The notes under the pieces are model-generated. The model was not told where the DNA came from. It was given only the letters and a program-made list of their open reading frames with translations, and did not search any database. This document shows, one piece after another, positions 38,834 through 47,923 of a stretch of DNA of 64,000 nt (its first letter is position 1; each line of letters starts with the position of its first letter). This DNA comes from Ruminococcus sp. HUN007. GTDB taxonomy: Bacteria; Bacillota; Clostridia; Oscillospirales; Ruminococcaceae. The position numbers were made by a program, and so were the translations under genes. Location of the stretch: contig NZ_JOOA01000002.1 in NCBI RefSeq assembly GCF_000712055.1, positions 992,001 to 1,056,000 of the forward strand, in the 5' to 3' direction.

Positions 38834-39124
38834 TCAAATAATCAGAACACCTTCAGGATCATATGATTCCTTATTTCCGTAATGTTCAACTCTTCTGTGC
38901 CAGTTATTCCCCAGATAATAAAATCTAAGGCTATCCTGTGATTCATCTATAAGCTTAAGCAGCTTATCTTTCACTTTAAGAAAAGTGCCATAATCAACAT
39001 CTATTTCAAAAACAGAATTCTGAACACGTTGCCCGTAGTTCTGACATTCTTTTGCTACTTTCCTTAACCTTGTTTTTCCTTTATTATCTGTTGTAGATAC
39101 ATCATAACTCACAAGTACCATCAT
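38834..39124 (-). CDS. cas2: CRISPR-associated endonuclease Cas2
   Basis: 96 residues with a ferredoxin-like fold: VLVSYDVSTTDNKGKTRLRK with the conserved Asp after the first strand, then YGQRVQNSVFEIDVDYGTF and RFYYLGNNW. It forms the integration complex with Cas1 that inserts new spacers at the leader end, which lies directly downstream. It is 10 bp from cas1 and last in the operon. Confidence 0.96.
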   Translation of the reverse strand: MMVLVSYDVSTTDNKGKTRLRKVAKECQNYGQRVQNSVFEIDVDYGTFLKVKDKLLKLIDESQDSLRFYYLGNNWHRRVEHYGNKESYDPEGVLII

Positions 39125-39134
39125 TATAGATCAC

Positions 39135-40157
39135 CTACTTCATAAGAAAACATGGATATTCCTCTATTTCACCTCTTATATATTTAGCGAGCAAAGAACT
39201 CTGAATAAAAGGTAAAATGCCAAGCTGAATTTTCTCGTTAAGATACGGATGAACTATTGTTGTCATCTTCTTTTCCTGCCAGGCAGTGAGTACTTTCTTT
39301 TTACCTTCTTTTGATAGATAAACCGCTCCACTTTCCTGCTTTTCAAAATCAGTGATATTCAGTTTTTTCAAGTTTATTAGTGTCAGTATCAATCGGTCAG
39401 CTATGCATCTTACTTCTTCTACAAGATCACATGCAAGACTGCTTCTTCCTGATCTTAGAGCATGATAAAAACCATAACAACTATCCAGTCCTACGCTTTC
39501 CAAAGCGGATGTATAAGATGAAATCATAACAGTATATAAAAATGATAATGCAGCATTTACAGGATCAAGTGGTGGTCGTTTGGTTCGTCCGTAAACAATA
39601 AAATCTTCTTTTTGAGCAAGAATCAATTTATCAAAAATATTAAAGTATGACTTAGCACAGCTTCCCTCAATACCCATTATCACTTCAGGATCTGTCATTT
39701 CATAAACTCTTTCTATCCCACTTTCAAGATATTTTATGCAGTTGCTAAGTTCTCCATCATTATCGAGTTCAGGATGATCCTTCATTGAACGCTTAATGAG
39801 ATATCTTGCATTGGATAGTTTTGATGCAACTGTATTTTGCGGAAGAAGTATGTCGGGTGACGCAAACTTTTCAAACTGTGCTTTACGAAGAAAAATATTT
39901 CCTTTCGTCTTTCCCTGAATTCTTGCCTGAAAACGTCCTTGTGGTGAAATAAAGCTTATATTGATGCCAAGATCAGCACATTTGCCCATAAGAGCAGGAG
40001 AACATCCAAGATAACTGAAACAATAAATATCTTCTAAATTCGAAAATGGCAACCTAAACTTCTCTTTATCATCGCACTTACATACTATATTTTCACCGTC
40101 AAGAGAAAGTCTTGCATTCTCATCAAGAACATACAAGGAATTCAGCAGTTTTTTCAC
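39135..40157 (-). CDS. cas1: CRISPR-associated integrase Cas1 (type I-C)
   Basis: 340 residues from a GTG at 40157, which overlaps the cas4 stop (GTGA) and has AAAGGAGC upstream; the frame itself opens at 40226 inside cas4. The beta-strand N-terminal domain (LLNSLYVLDENARLSLDGEN) is followed by the helical catalytic domain, with metal-ligand Glu in MGIEGSCAKSYF and the later His and Asp/Glu region (GFYHALRSGRSSLACDLVEE). Length is typical for I-C Cas1. Function is spacer integration with Cas2, aided by Cas4. Confidence 0.96.
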   Translation of the reverse strand: MKKLLNSLYVLDENARLSLDGENIVCKCDDKEKFRLPFSNLEDIYCFSYLGCSPALMGKCADLGINISFISPQGRFQARIQGKTKGNIFLRKAQFEKFASPDILLPQNTVASKLSNARYLIKRSMKDHPELDNDGELSNCIKYLESGIERVYEMTDPEVIMGIEGSCAKSYFNIFDKLILAQKEDFIVYGRTKRPPLDPVNAALSFLYTVMISSYTSALESVGLDSCYGFYHALRSGRSSLACDLVEEVRCIADRLILTLINLKKLNITDFEKQESGAVYLSKEGKKKVLTAWQEKKMTTIVHPYLNEKIQLGILPFIQSSLLAKYIRGEIEEYPCFLMK

Positions 40158-40828
40158 TTTGCTTCCGCTCCTTTCTGTGACATAATAATATCTCTTACGC
40201 AATACTTTTTCTCTTTTGGAAAACAAATATCAGCCATTGAGCATCCTGAACATTTTTGATTTTTCCTGCGTTGAGGAATTCTTTTTTCTTCAAGTATTTC
40301 TCTCATTTCAGAAAGAAATCTTTTAAGCATGTCATCATACTTCTGATATTCACTGTCAAACGGCAATTTCACTCGTTTTCTAATATCTGCATAATAGATA
40401 TATGCTTCACTTTTACAATTCCAAACTGAATCAACACATATTTTCTGTGCAAAAACCTGTATAGCATCTGTTTCATTGAAATCATAACCTTTAGGAGCTT
40501 TGGGTTTGTATTCAATTATGCTTACTTCAAACAACCCTTCATGCCCATTGATACTGATACCACTTTCACTGCGAACAAACTCTATACAATCCGTGACACC
40601 AAATATATCATAATCCTCATCATCATTATAAACTGATATATCACTGCGCACTATTTTCTTACTGTCAGAATAACAGTGACTTCCGTCATGAACATGCTGA
40701 TGCTGAAGATTTGCTTTAACAACAAATGCATTCTCCTGCCAGTCATTATTCACTTCAAGCAAAGCAAACCTTCTCGGACAGTACATATAATGCTGGATAC
40801 TGCGGATATTTATAGTTCGATCATTCAT
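40154..40828 (-). CDS. cas4: CRISPR-associated exonuclease Cas4
   Basis: 224 residues. RecB-like nuclease with Fe-S cluster cysteines: one near the start (YCPRRF, Cys17) and three near the end (CSGCSMADIC). The nuclease core has the FEVSIIEYKPK Glu-x-Lys motif and a preceding Asp in DIFGVTDCIEF. In I-C systems Cas4 trims prespacers and sets PAM-dependent orientation for Cas1-Cas2. Its ATG overlaps the cas7 stop (ATGA), indicating translational coupling. Confidence 0.96.
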   Translation of the reverse strand: MNDRTINIRSIQHYMYCPRRFALLEVNNDWQENAFVVKANLQHQHVHDGSHCYSDSKKIVRSDISVYNDDEDYDIFGVTDCIEFVRSESGISINGHEGLFEVSIIEYKPKAPKGYDFNETDAIQVFAQKICVDSVWNCKSEAYIYYADIRKRVKLPFDSEYQKYDDMLKRFLSEMREILEEKRIPQRRKNQKCSGCSMADICFPKEKKYCVRDIIMSQKGAEAK

Positions 40829-41700
40829 ATCTTTTCAATCAGTTCTACACCTGAAGGAATGCTACCAGAGTCAACCACTATTTCATAATCTTCAAATTTT
40901 CTTGGGGGGTCAATTCCTTCTTTGCGTGTAACTTTGATCTTATCAAACAGAACATGTGCTGGTGCATTTCCAAGAGCTGAATCATGCTTGAAAACGAACA
41001 GCTTTCTAAGACACATTTTACCCCTTGCGGCACTTCTGTCATTCTCAAACATATTAATTATAGAAGTCCACAACAGTTCAAGGTCTTCCTCGGAAAAACC
41101 AGTTACTTTTTGTGCAAGCATAGCTGAAACATATCCTTCTGCACGATAAAGACCATATGAAATGAAGCTCTTTTTTCCCATCTCGCTCTGCTTTTTCTCA
41201 TTAAAATCCTTATCTGTAGTAACAGCCTGACGAGTTACCGTTATATCCTGAACATATACAGGATCAATACTTTTAGCAAAATTAATCTGGACAGGTCCTC
41301 TTACTATTCCACACGGATCGTCACCGGTGCTCATAACAGCTCCAAATGTTCTAACATCAAAGTAATTTGCACATATATATTCCTGTGCTTTTTTCACATC
41401 ATCAGTATTTTTTCCCTTCTGTTTCTTTTCCAGATCAAGTTTATCATAAGCTTCTGTAAACTTTGAATTAAGCGAACGGTCGGCCTTTACGAGAATATTA
41501 TAGCCACTTTCCCCTTCCTTGTATAATTCAACAAAATTTCTTATCTTGCGTTTCAGGCATACATCAGTAACTATACCGAAGGATGTTTCCGGATCCGTTC
41601 TCGGCATATTACCTGCATCCGGATCACCATTCGGATTACCGTTTTCAACATCAAAAAGCATTACAAATTCATATCTGTTCTTTATAGCATTGTTTTCCAT
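40825..41700 (-). CDS. cas7: Cas7 backbone subunit, type I-C (Csd2)
   Basis: 291 residues with the family opening FVMLFDVENGNPNGDPDAGN and later SFISYGLYRAEGYVSAMLAQ. It multimerises along the crRNA to form the Cascade backbone and binds target DNA. ATG with a GAGGATG site, 14 bp after cas8c/cas11c. Confidence 0.96.
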   Translation of the reverse strand: MENNAIKNRYEFVMLFDVENGNPNGDPDAGNMPRTDPETSFGIVTDVCLKRKIRNFVELYKEGESGYNILVKADRSLNSKFTEAYDKLDLEKKQKGKNTDDVKKAQEYICANYFDVRTFGAVMSTGDDPCGIVRGPVQINFAKSIDPVYVQDITVTRQAVTTDKDFNEKKQSEMGKKSFISYGLYRAEGYVSAMLAQKVTGFSEEDLELLWTSIINMFENDRSAARGKMCLRKLFVFKHDSALGNAPAHVLFDKIKVTRKEGIDPPRKFEDYEIVVDSGSIPSGVELIEKI

Positions 41701-41714
41701 AATAAATCATCCTC

Positions 41715-42077
41715 TCATTTCTTTTCATTCGGCGTATAGAGTTTCTTGTTCATCTGATAATATCCGACAATAAAGCGTCCCTGATCGTCCAGATTAAGCG
41801 TTGCAGGAAAGCTGCCATCAAGCTCACTCATAATGTCTCCCAGCATTTTATTATAATATATTTCAGAGCCTTCACTAAGCTTTCTCATATGATTCTGTGC
41901 CAGCTTTGCAAGCTTAGGGAATACACTTGAAGGTCTTGAACATGCAGATGAAAAATATGAATCCTTGATTGTCCGATTAAGATTTCCTCCCGATGAATCC
42001 TGCTGTATCTTTTCATATACCGCAAATAATCCTCCGCAGAGATATGCAGGACTCTTATTTTCTTCATTCCAAGCCAT
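41715..42077 (-). CDS. cas11c: Cas11c small subunit from an internal start within cas8c
   Basis: Inside the 3' part of cas8c, and in its frame, an ATG at 42077 is preceded by GAAGGAGGAAATAACT, one of the strongest ribosome sites in the window. The product would be 120 residues (MAWNEENKSPAYLCGG to the shared C-terminus), mostly helical. Type I-C systems are known to make the Cascade small subunit by internal translation of cas8c; size and position here fit that. It should still be produced even if the upstream frameshift in cas8c is real. Confidence 0.75.
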   Translation of the reverse strand: MAWNEENKSPAYLCGGLFAVYEKIQQDSSGGNLNRTIKDSYFSSACSRPSSVFPKLAKLAQNHMRKLSEGSEIYYNKMLGDIMSELDGSFPATLNLDDQGRFIVGYYQMNKKLYTPNEKK

Positions 42078-43518
42078 AGTTATTTCCTCCTTCTTGTTTT
42101 TCCTGTTGAGACAGGCTTTTATTATGCCCACTCTTGTATCATTAAGCTTAATATACGGCTTGTTTTCCTCATCACTGTCTGTTTTTACACGTCTTATCAC
42201 AGTAGAAAGCAATGCGTCTGGATATTTCGTATTGTTCAGTGCTGCAAGCATTATTGCAGACATAAGTGGTGATGGAACCTTTTCATTGTTTGATTTTGGA
42301 GAGATAAGCTCTTTGGCAATACCACTGAAGAATATCGGACGGGTATTGTTTTCATTTATCAGCATATCATTCTGATGTTTTATAAGATTGCTCATCATAT
42401 CTCCGAAATTTCCTTTGTACATAAATTTCTGACAGATTCTTGATGAATTAGGAGTCAGTCCTGCAATGTAAAAAACCGCTTTTTTATCAGCAATAATATC
42501 GTCTATTGACTTTTCATCAACTGTAAAACCACTTCTTGCATACTTCATTATCGCAGCAATTTTATCATTGGCTTTCTTATCGGAATCATTGCCGAAAAAA
42601 CATGAAAAAAAACTGCTTTCCGCTGAATCATCACTCTTCAAAGCAAACCACACCAAAACCATATCGCCTAAAATACAATAATGCTTTTTATCCGACAGAA
42701 GTTTATTGAAAACAGTTGTATATTTCTTCATTGCCTCCTCAGAAACATTACTGTTGTATGACTGAGTTTTTCCGTAGGATTCAAATGCAGTATCATTCAT
42801 GCATACAAGCTGACAGCCTGATGCCTGACCTCCGGGAAATTTGATTTTGTCGTGAAGTCTGGCAGTAACCGATTTTTCTCCAAGAATTCCGCAAACTGTT
42901 TTTACTTCATCATCTTTTTTTTCATTTTTTTTAGAAAAAACACTTCTGATATTTTCTTATAAAATCCTCATCTTCTTCAAGAAAGTTACTTTCTTCACCA
43001 ATTGAAAATCCGAAATAAGCCCCTTTATATTCCTTACCCAATTCCATAAGCGCAGGATTTTCAGATTCATTTTCGGGATCCCAATTTTCAACAAATTTTC
43101 TGTATGCCTCACAAGCAACTGATTCAAGTCCATCAAAAAAATTAAGTTCATGTTCTACAAATGCAGCATGAGATTTTTTTGCTTTATTTGTTTTATCATC
43201 AGGCGAAAAAGAATCCTTATCAAAATTCAACCCGAAAATATACAACGGACGATGCTCTATGAAATTAGAATCTATTCCAGGTTTCTGAGTCCTGATTGGT
43301 AAAATTGCTTTACGTGGAATTTCTATACTTTTTTCTTTTCCTTTTTTATCTTTGATAATTTGTGTCTGCTTAAATGGTATGATACGTTTTAAGTCACCAT
43401 TCTCAGAAAGAACAATGCGATAATGTATATCTTGTTCTGCAAAACCTTCGGAAATTATCTTTGAATCAGGTTCTGCTGACTGTTTATCCGCATAATCACA
43501 CAAAGCCTTTATCAGCAT
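41715..43518 (-). CDS. cas8c: Cas8c large subunit (Csd1), frameshifted
   Basis: The first frame (195 residues, MLIKALCDYADKQSAEPDSK) ends at 42931 with KCFF-stop. The second frame is continuous with the rest of the protein from KCFSKKNEKKDDEVKTVCGI onward to 41715. Deleting one base of the A6 run at about 42935-42940 joins them into 600 residues, the normal Csd1 length. Cas8c recognises the PAM and recruits Cas3. The start overlaps the cas5 stop by 7 bp. If the frameshift is real, interference is probably lost; if not, it is one of six homopolymer artefacts in this window. Confidence 0.9.
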
Positions 43519-44231
43519 ATTATCCCCTCCCTGTACTTTGCAACATCAATAACACCATCAATCATATGCGGACGATAATACATTGGATCGGCTTTATCGG
43601 AAAATTTCGGTTCATCCCAGTTGTCGTTAACAGGCTTGCCGCCATCCACAAATTTCATGCCATAAAGCATATACCCAAGGTCTGTATCTCCCTCAAGTGA
43701 AGAATCAACTTGTGTAAGATCAAATTCATCAACAAGCTCTATTCTGCTTACTGAGAATTCTCTGCATCCAAGACACGGCTGACGGAAACACTGACCATTG
43801 CGAAGTCTTCTCAGCATGATATTGTAGTGCTTTTCTTCGCTTTCATCAGCATGCTCAGACTTGTTTCCTGTTAGTTCAAAATGAAATTCCACTCCATATT
43901 TCACATCTTTCAGCAGCATTCCTGCACGCTGACTTCTTACTTCAGAAGCATAAATATCAGAACAGCCTTTACCGTTCATTTGTGAACTCACATTTCTCTG
44001 CGGAATTTTTGTTTTGATTTCATTTCTACGGATATTGATAAACCTAATAGGATTGAACACTACTATCTTATCAATAACTATTCGAATCGCGGGTTTCCAA
44101 TATACAGATTTCACTAGCCCTTCCATTGCAGAAACCGTAGGAACATCATAACTTACACGTTCCACCTTCATTTCTGGTCTCGTATAGAGTGCATACTCGC
44201 CTTCAACTATGATCTTGAAACCATAACTCAT
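43512..44231 (-). CDS. cas5c: Cas5c pre-crRNA endoribonuclease/Cascade subunit
   Basis: 239 residues, ATG with an AGGAGGTGG site. The start GFKIIVEGEYALYTRPEMKV and VPTVSAMEGLVKSVYWKPAI are typical of Cas5d/Cas5c, which in I-C replaces Cas6: it cuts the repeat hairpin and keeps the 5' handle. The C-terminal half holds YNIMLRRLRNGQCFRQPCLG and the final MKFVDGGKPVNDN. It is 30 bp after cas3. Confidence 0.95.
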   Translation of the reverse strand: MSYGFKIIVEGEYALYTRPEMKVERVSYDVPTVSAMEGLVKSVYWKPAIRIVIDKIVVFNPIRFINIRRNEIKTKIPQRNVSSQMNGKGCSDIYASEVRSQRAGMLLKDVKYGVEFHFELTGNKSEHADESEEKHYNIMLRRLRNGQCFRQPCLGCREFSVSRIELVDEFDLTQVDSSLEGDTDLGYMLYGMKFVDGGKPVNDNWDEPKFSDKADPMYYRPHMIDGVIDVAKYREGIIC

Positions 44232-44261
44232 TCCCGACCACCTCCTGAATTTATTTTCTTT

Positions 44262-46436
44262 TTAACAAATATAACTCGGTTGATAATGGATATCCAGACC
44301 TGTTTCATTTCTATAATAATCATTATTTGCAAGAACAAAAACTCCGCATTTTTTCTCATCAATAATTCCTGTTTTCATAGCTTCATCTAATTCATGCTTT
44401 TTAAGTGAAACAGAATATCTCTGCAATTTTCGTCTGATATTTTTATCACCGTATTCAAGCTGTTGAACAAGCTTTTCGGTTTCTGAATTATTATTTATCA
44501 CAACGCTTATAGTTTCATCCTTTATGAACTCAAATCCTTCTGCATATGTTCTGAAAGGTATATTATCAAATCCATTGCAATCTTTTGCAATAGTATTCTG
44601 ATCTATAATATCATCCGAATATCTGAACAATCTCATATAATATTCCCTGATAGATTTCTCTGACGTAATATCAATATCTCGTTCGAGCATATCCTTTACA
44701 ATACCTGCACGAATTTTCATATCTCCTCGAATACTTTCATCTATTTCAAATATAAAAACATCGCCGTATTCCATTTTTCCCTCACGATTACATCTTCCGC
44801 CTGACTGCAATATACTGTCAAGCCCCGCAAGCTGTCTGAATACAGCCTGAAAGTCAAGATCAACTCCTGCCTCCACAAGTGAAGTAGATACAGCTGTTAT
44901 CTTTTCACCATTAGCTAGATCTTCACGTATCTGCTTTATTATTTTGGAACGGTCATATGGTGTCATATATGTAGACAAGTGATACTTCTTACCTGATAAA
45001 AGACGATACACTTCTCTTGCTGTTTTTCGACTGTTGACTATTATCAGACTCGAATTGTAATCATCAGCCTTTAGAACGATATTTTCAATATCAGTTTTCC
45101 CGAGATTTATGTATCTGCATTTCTGAAAATATCTGAAAACACTCTTATCCTTTATCAATTCATTGTAAGTTGCATTTCCGGTGTACCTTTCAAACAATTC
45201 TGAAAAATCGGGCATAGTTGCTGAGAGGAACAGCACTTCACTGTTTAGATATTCCGTAATAAATCCTATCGCTCTCAGGCACGGTTGCAGATACTCCTCT
45301 GGCAGCATATGGACTTCATCAAATACAATAACTGAATCAGCCAGGTTATGCAGCTTGCGCAGTCCCGAACCTTTATAATGATATAATGACTGAAAGAATT
45401 GTACGCTTGTTGTTATTATAACAGGTGCATCCCAGTTTTCAGTCGAACGTTTTAATTTTTCGGCTGTACTGTTTTCATTTTCATCATCAAAACAATGGTT
45501 TGAATGATGCTGAACTATATCAGCATAATCTCCAAACAAATTATCGAATGTTTCAGCGGTCTGCTCAATTATGCTAGTATATGGAATTACATAAATGATG
45601 CGCTTCTTTTCATTTTTTATAAGTTTTTTCAACGCTATTTTCATACTGCATAAAGTTTTTCCGCTTCCAGTTGGCATATCAAGTATATTTATCCGGGAAT
45701 CACTCAGACAATTTCTAAACGCTTGTTCCTGCAGTTCTTTTCTCGCTTTTTTCAACGGAGTATCTGAATCAATTGATCTGTTTTCCAGTTCTTCATTGAT
45801 TATATCAAGCATTTTCTCAAAATCTGCATTAAGTTCCCGATCTGTATCAGGTGAATAAAAAATTTCAGTATCAATATAATCTGCATCTGTTAAACACGAA
45901 AACAAGTACCTTGTAAAAAATGCGTATTTTTCAATCAACTCTGTCTTATTTTTTGACGTTTTTAAGATTTTATAAACATCTGTATAATCTGGGAGTTTAA
46001 GCTCTATCTCATCTTTATATGAACTATAATCACTTTCTCCTGTATAGTTACCTTCACGTTTAAGCTTAGAATGTAAGGTACTATCACTATCAGCACTATC
46101 TACTTCTGTTCCACCATCAGGTAAACCAGAATGATGTCCAGCAATGCAATACTGTAGCATATATGTCATAGCTTTTTCATCATTATTTTTCACCAGCTTC
46201 CCTAATTCTATTGCTCCGCATGATGAATGTTCATACTTTTTAGGATTTCCGTAAAGCCTTTTCTGAAATGAAACAGAATATTTTCCAATATCATGTGATA
46301 AACCAGTAGAATAACATTCTTGCTTTAATAATGCTATAGAATTATCAGCGGCTCTTTTCGCAACATTCTTAAGGTGTTCTTCAAGAGTTTGATTTCTACC
46401 ATCAATCATATGAGCATTTTTAACATCAAAATCCAA
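44262..46436 (-). CDS. cas3: Cas3 nuclease-helicase
   Basis: 724 residues from an in-frame TTG at 46436 with AGGAGGT upstream; the frame extends to 46490, and an ATG at 46409 is an alternative. The N-terminal HD nuclease has QTLEEHLKNVA, GLSHDIGKYS and AGHHSGLPDGG. The SF2 helicase has Walker A DMPTGSGKTLC, the DEVH box VFDEVHMLPEE, motif III LSATMPD and motif VI QSGGRCNREG. It unwinds and degrades the DNA strand exposed by Cascade. The start overlaps the end of the WYL gene by about 11 bp. Confidence 0.95.
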   Translation of the reverse strand: MDFDVKNAHMIDGRNQTLEEHLKNVAKRAADNSIALLKQECYSTGLSHDIGKYSVSFQKRLYGNPKKYEHSSCGAIELGKLVKNNDEKAMTYMLQYCIAGHHSGLPDGGTEVDSADSDSTLHSKLKREGNYTGESDYSSYKDEIELKLPDYTDVYKILKTSKNKTELIEKYAFFTRYLFSCLTDADYIDTEIFYSPDTDRELNADFEKMLDIINEELENRSIDSDTPLKKARKELQEQAFRNCLSDSRINILDMPTGSGKTLCSMKIALKKLIKNEKKRIIYVIPYTSIIEQTAETFDNLFGDYADIVQHHSNHCFDDENENSTAEKLKRSTENWDAPVIITTSVQFFQSLYHYKGSGLRKLHNLADSVIVFDEVHMLPEEYLQPCLRAIGFITEYLNSEVLFLSATMPDFSELFERYTGNATYNELIKDKSVFRYFQKCRYINLGKTDIENIVLKADDYNSSLIIVNSRKTAREVYRLLSGKKYHLSTYMTPYDRSKIIKQIREDLANGEKITAVSTSLVEAGVDLDFQAVFRQLAGLDSILQSGGRCNREGKMEYGDVFIFEIDESIRGDMKIRAGIVKDMLERDIDITSEKSIREYYMRLFRYSDDIIDQNTIAKDCNGFDNIPFRTYAEGFEFIKDETISVVINNNSETEKLVQQLEYGDKNIRRKLQRYSVSLKKHELDEAMKTGIIDEKKCGVFVLANNDYYRNETGLDIHYQPSYIC

Positions 46437-47433
46437 TTCTATTTCTACCTCCTCCTGTTTCCGAATCAGACCAATACTTGCAATAAGCATCTTTTACAGC
46501 ATCTGCAAGTTCCTGTCTTAAACTTTCAGGAGAAACTATCTCAGCACTGTCAAGGTACTGCAGTCCCCAGTGAAACATTGCAGTTTTGCTTGCCTTTAAC
46601 CGAACTAAAAGCATATCATCGTCAGTTTCTTCTATATTGATTTCTGCTCCGAACTGCTCTTTGAGAATATTATTCAAAAATGTTTTGCATCTGAGTACTA
46701 TCGGAAAAGCTTCTCCTCCCCACATGTTCGGATGTTCCCTTACATAGTCAGACAGCTGCAGCCCGGATTCAAAACCTTTAAGATCCCTTATCTGTTTTGC
46801 CGGTACATCCTTTATTTCGCATTTTTTTAGCCTGTCAATGCGAAAATGAGATATAGGATCTTTATGCTCAGGATAATGACAGACCAGATACTGATGACCA
46901 CTATGAAAAACAAACTGATAAGGGCTTACTACATATGGTTTATTATTATCAGTCTTAATAAAAGAAATCTGTTTTTTCTTGGCTATCGCCTCGCTGATGA
47001 TCTCTAGATTAAGAAAAATTTCTGAGTTTCTAACATTTTCGTAAACATTTAAATCCACTTTGGAAACATATGAATGAAAATACTTGTCAGTTAGTGCTTC
47101 TATTCTTTTGATAAGATCTTTACGATGCTTTTTGGATAGTCCATCAGTGAAAAGAACACTATTGATCAGCAAACATAATTCACCATCAGTGAAATCATGA
47201 TCATAATACAGCCCTGTTATAGACGGTTCTTCTTTCAAAGCTTCAACCGGTAATTGTGAATCAAGTAATTTCCTTAGATTTCTTTTTATAGTTTCTCTGT
47301 CAAGATTCTCACCGGTTTCAGCTTTTATATAATTTCCAATTTGTTTCTGCGTAAGCGTATGTTCTGAATCACTGTATTTTCTTAACACTTCAAGGATACT
47401 CAGGATTGGTTCATTGATGTGTGCTGCATTCAT
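46426..47433 (-). CDS. WYL-domain transcriptional regulator, first gene of the cas operon
   Basis: 335 residues. An N-terminal winged helix (about 8-70; LTQKQIGNYIKAETGENLDR) is followed by a WYL core (about 150-225; PYVVSPYQFVFHSGHQYLVC, RIDRLKKCEI) and a C-terminal WCX-like region. WYL proteins bind ligands, probably nucleotides or nucleic acid, and several are known to control CRISPR-Cas expression. Position at the head of the operon and overlap with cas3 argue for this role here. Whether it activates or represses is unknown. Confidence 0.9.
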   Translation of the reverse strand: MNAAHINEPILSILEVLRKYSDSEHTLTQKQIGNYIKAETGENLDRETIKRNLRKLLDSQLPVEALKEEPSITGLYYDHDFTDGELCLLINSVLFTDGLSKKHRKDLIKRIEALTDKYFHSYVSKVDLNVYENVRNSEIFLNLEIISEAIAKKKQISFIKTDNNKPYVVSPYQFVFHSGHQYLVCHYPEHKDPISHFRIDRLKKCEIKDVPAKQIRDLKGFESGLQLSDYVREHPNMWGGEAFPIVLRCKTFLNNILKEQFGAEINIEETDDDMLLVRLKASKTAMFHWGLQYLDSAEIVSPESLRQELADAVKDAYCKYWSDSETGGGRNRIGF

Positions 47434-47466
47434 AATCAGACCTCATCTCATCTTTCTTCATTCTCA

Positions 47467-47495
47467 TTATAGCATAAACAAATGTGGCATAAATA
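47467..47495 (-). promoter_or_regulatory. Probable cas operon promoter
   Basis: Minus-strand extended -10, TGCTATAAT, with TATAAT at 47467-47472, about 35 bp before the WYL start. The -35 position (TATTTA, 47490-47495) is poor, so an activator may be needed. Confidence 0.5.
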
Positions 47496-47664
47496 CCGCA
47501 TCGCATTTTTAGGCCGATTTTTATTTTTTTATTATATCACAGTAGATTGTTCTTGTCAATATTGATGCTTTATATTAACATATATTAAAATCAAATATGC
47601 ATTGTTCACAGTTTTCGTTACGTAACGTTATCTGTAATCTTCCGATTCTTTATAATACCGCACC

Positions 47665-47723
47665 ATTCCAATTTTCAACCTGAAAATTGGAATTTCAATC
47701 GAACCGAGGCGAAGCTTCGGTTC
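47665..47723. other. Two adjacent hairpins in the cas/Rpn intergenic region
   Basis: ATTCCAATTTT (47665-47675) pairs with AAAATTGGAAT (47683-47693). GAACCGAG (47701-47708) pairs with TTCGGTTC (47716-47723) and is followed by AACCTTTTT, so the second looks like a plus-strand terminator. No gene feeds it within view. The rest of 47434-47791 shows nothing more. Confidence 0.4.
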
Positions 47724-47791
47724 AACCTTTTTCGTGGGCGTGCATTCCATCTGATGTATATTTAATTGGAAGTATTTTTACTGGAATATAG

Positions 47792-47820
47792 TTGACATCC
47801 ATAAATTTCTATAGTATAAT
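47792..47820 (+). promoter_or_regulatory. Consensus promoter of the Rpn gene
   Basis: TTGACA (47792-47797), 17 bp, TATAAT (47815-47820): a perfect sigma-70 consensus. Confidence 0.8.
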
Positions 47821-47866
47821 ATGTTTGTTAGAATATTCTTTAAAGTTAATTAATTGTATTATTTTC

Positions 47867-47908
47867 AATTATACAGTATTGAAAAAGCCGGCACTATACT
47901 GTATAATT
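47867..47908 (+). promoter_or_regulatory. 13-bp inverted repeat abutting the Rpn ribosome site
   Basis: AATTATACAGTAT (47867-47879) and ATACTGTATAATT (47896-47908) are perfect complements around a 16-nt loop. The AAGGAG site begins immediately after. It could be an mRNA stem controlling translation or a DNA operator. Confidence 0.6.
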
Positions 47909-47923
47909 AAAGGAGAAAAACAC

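Noticed and set aside
47792..47923. N-terminal extension of the Rpn protein
   Set aside because: It would start inside the consensus promoter; the ATG at 47924 has a perfect AAAGGAG site.
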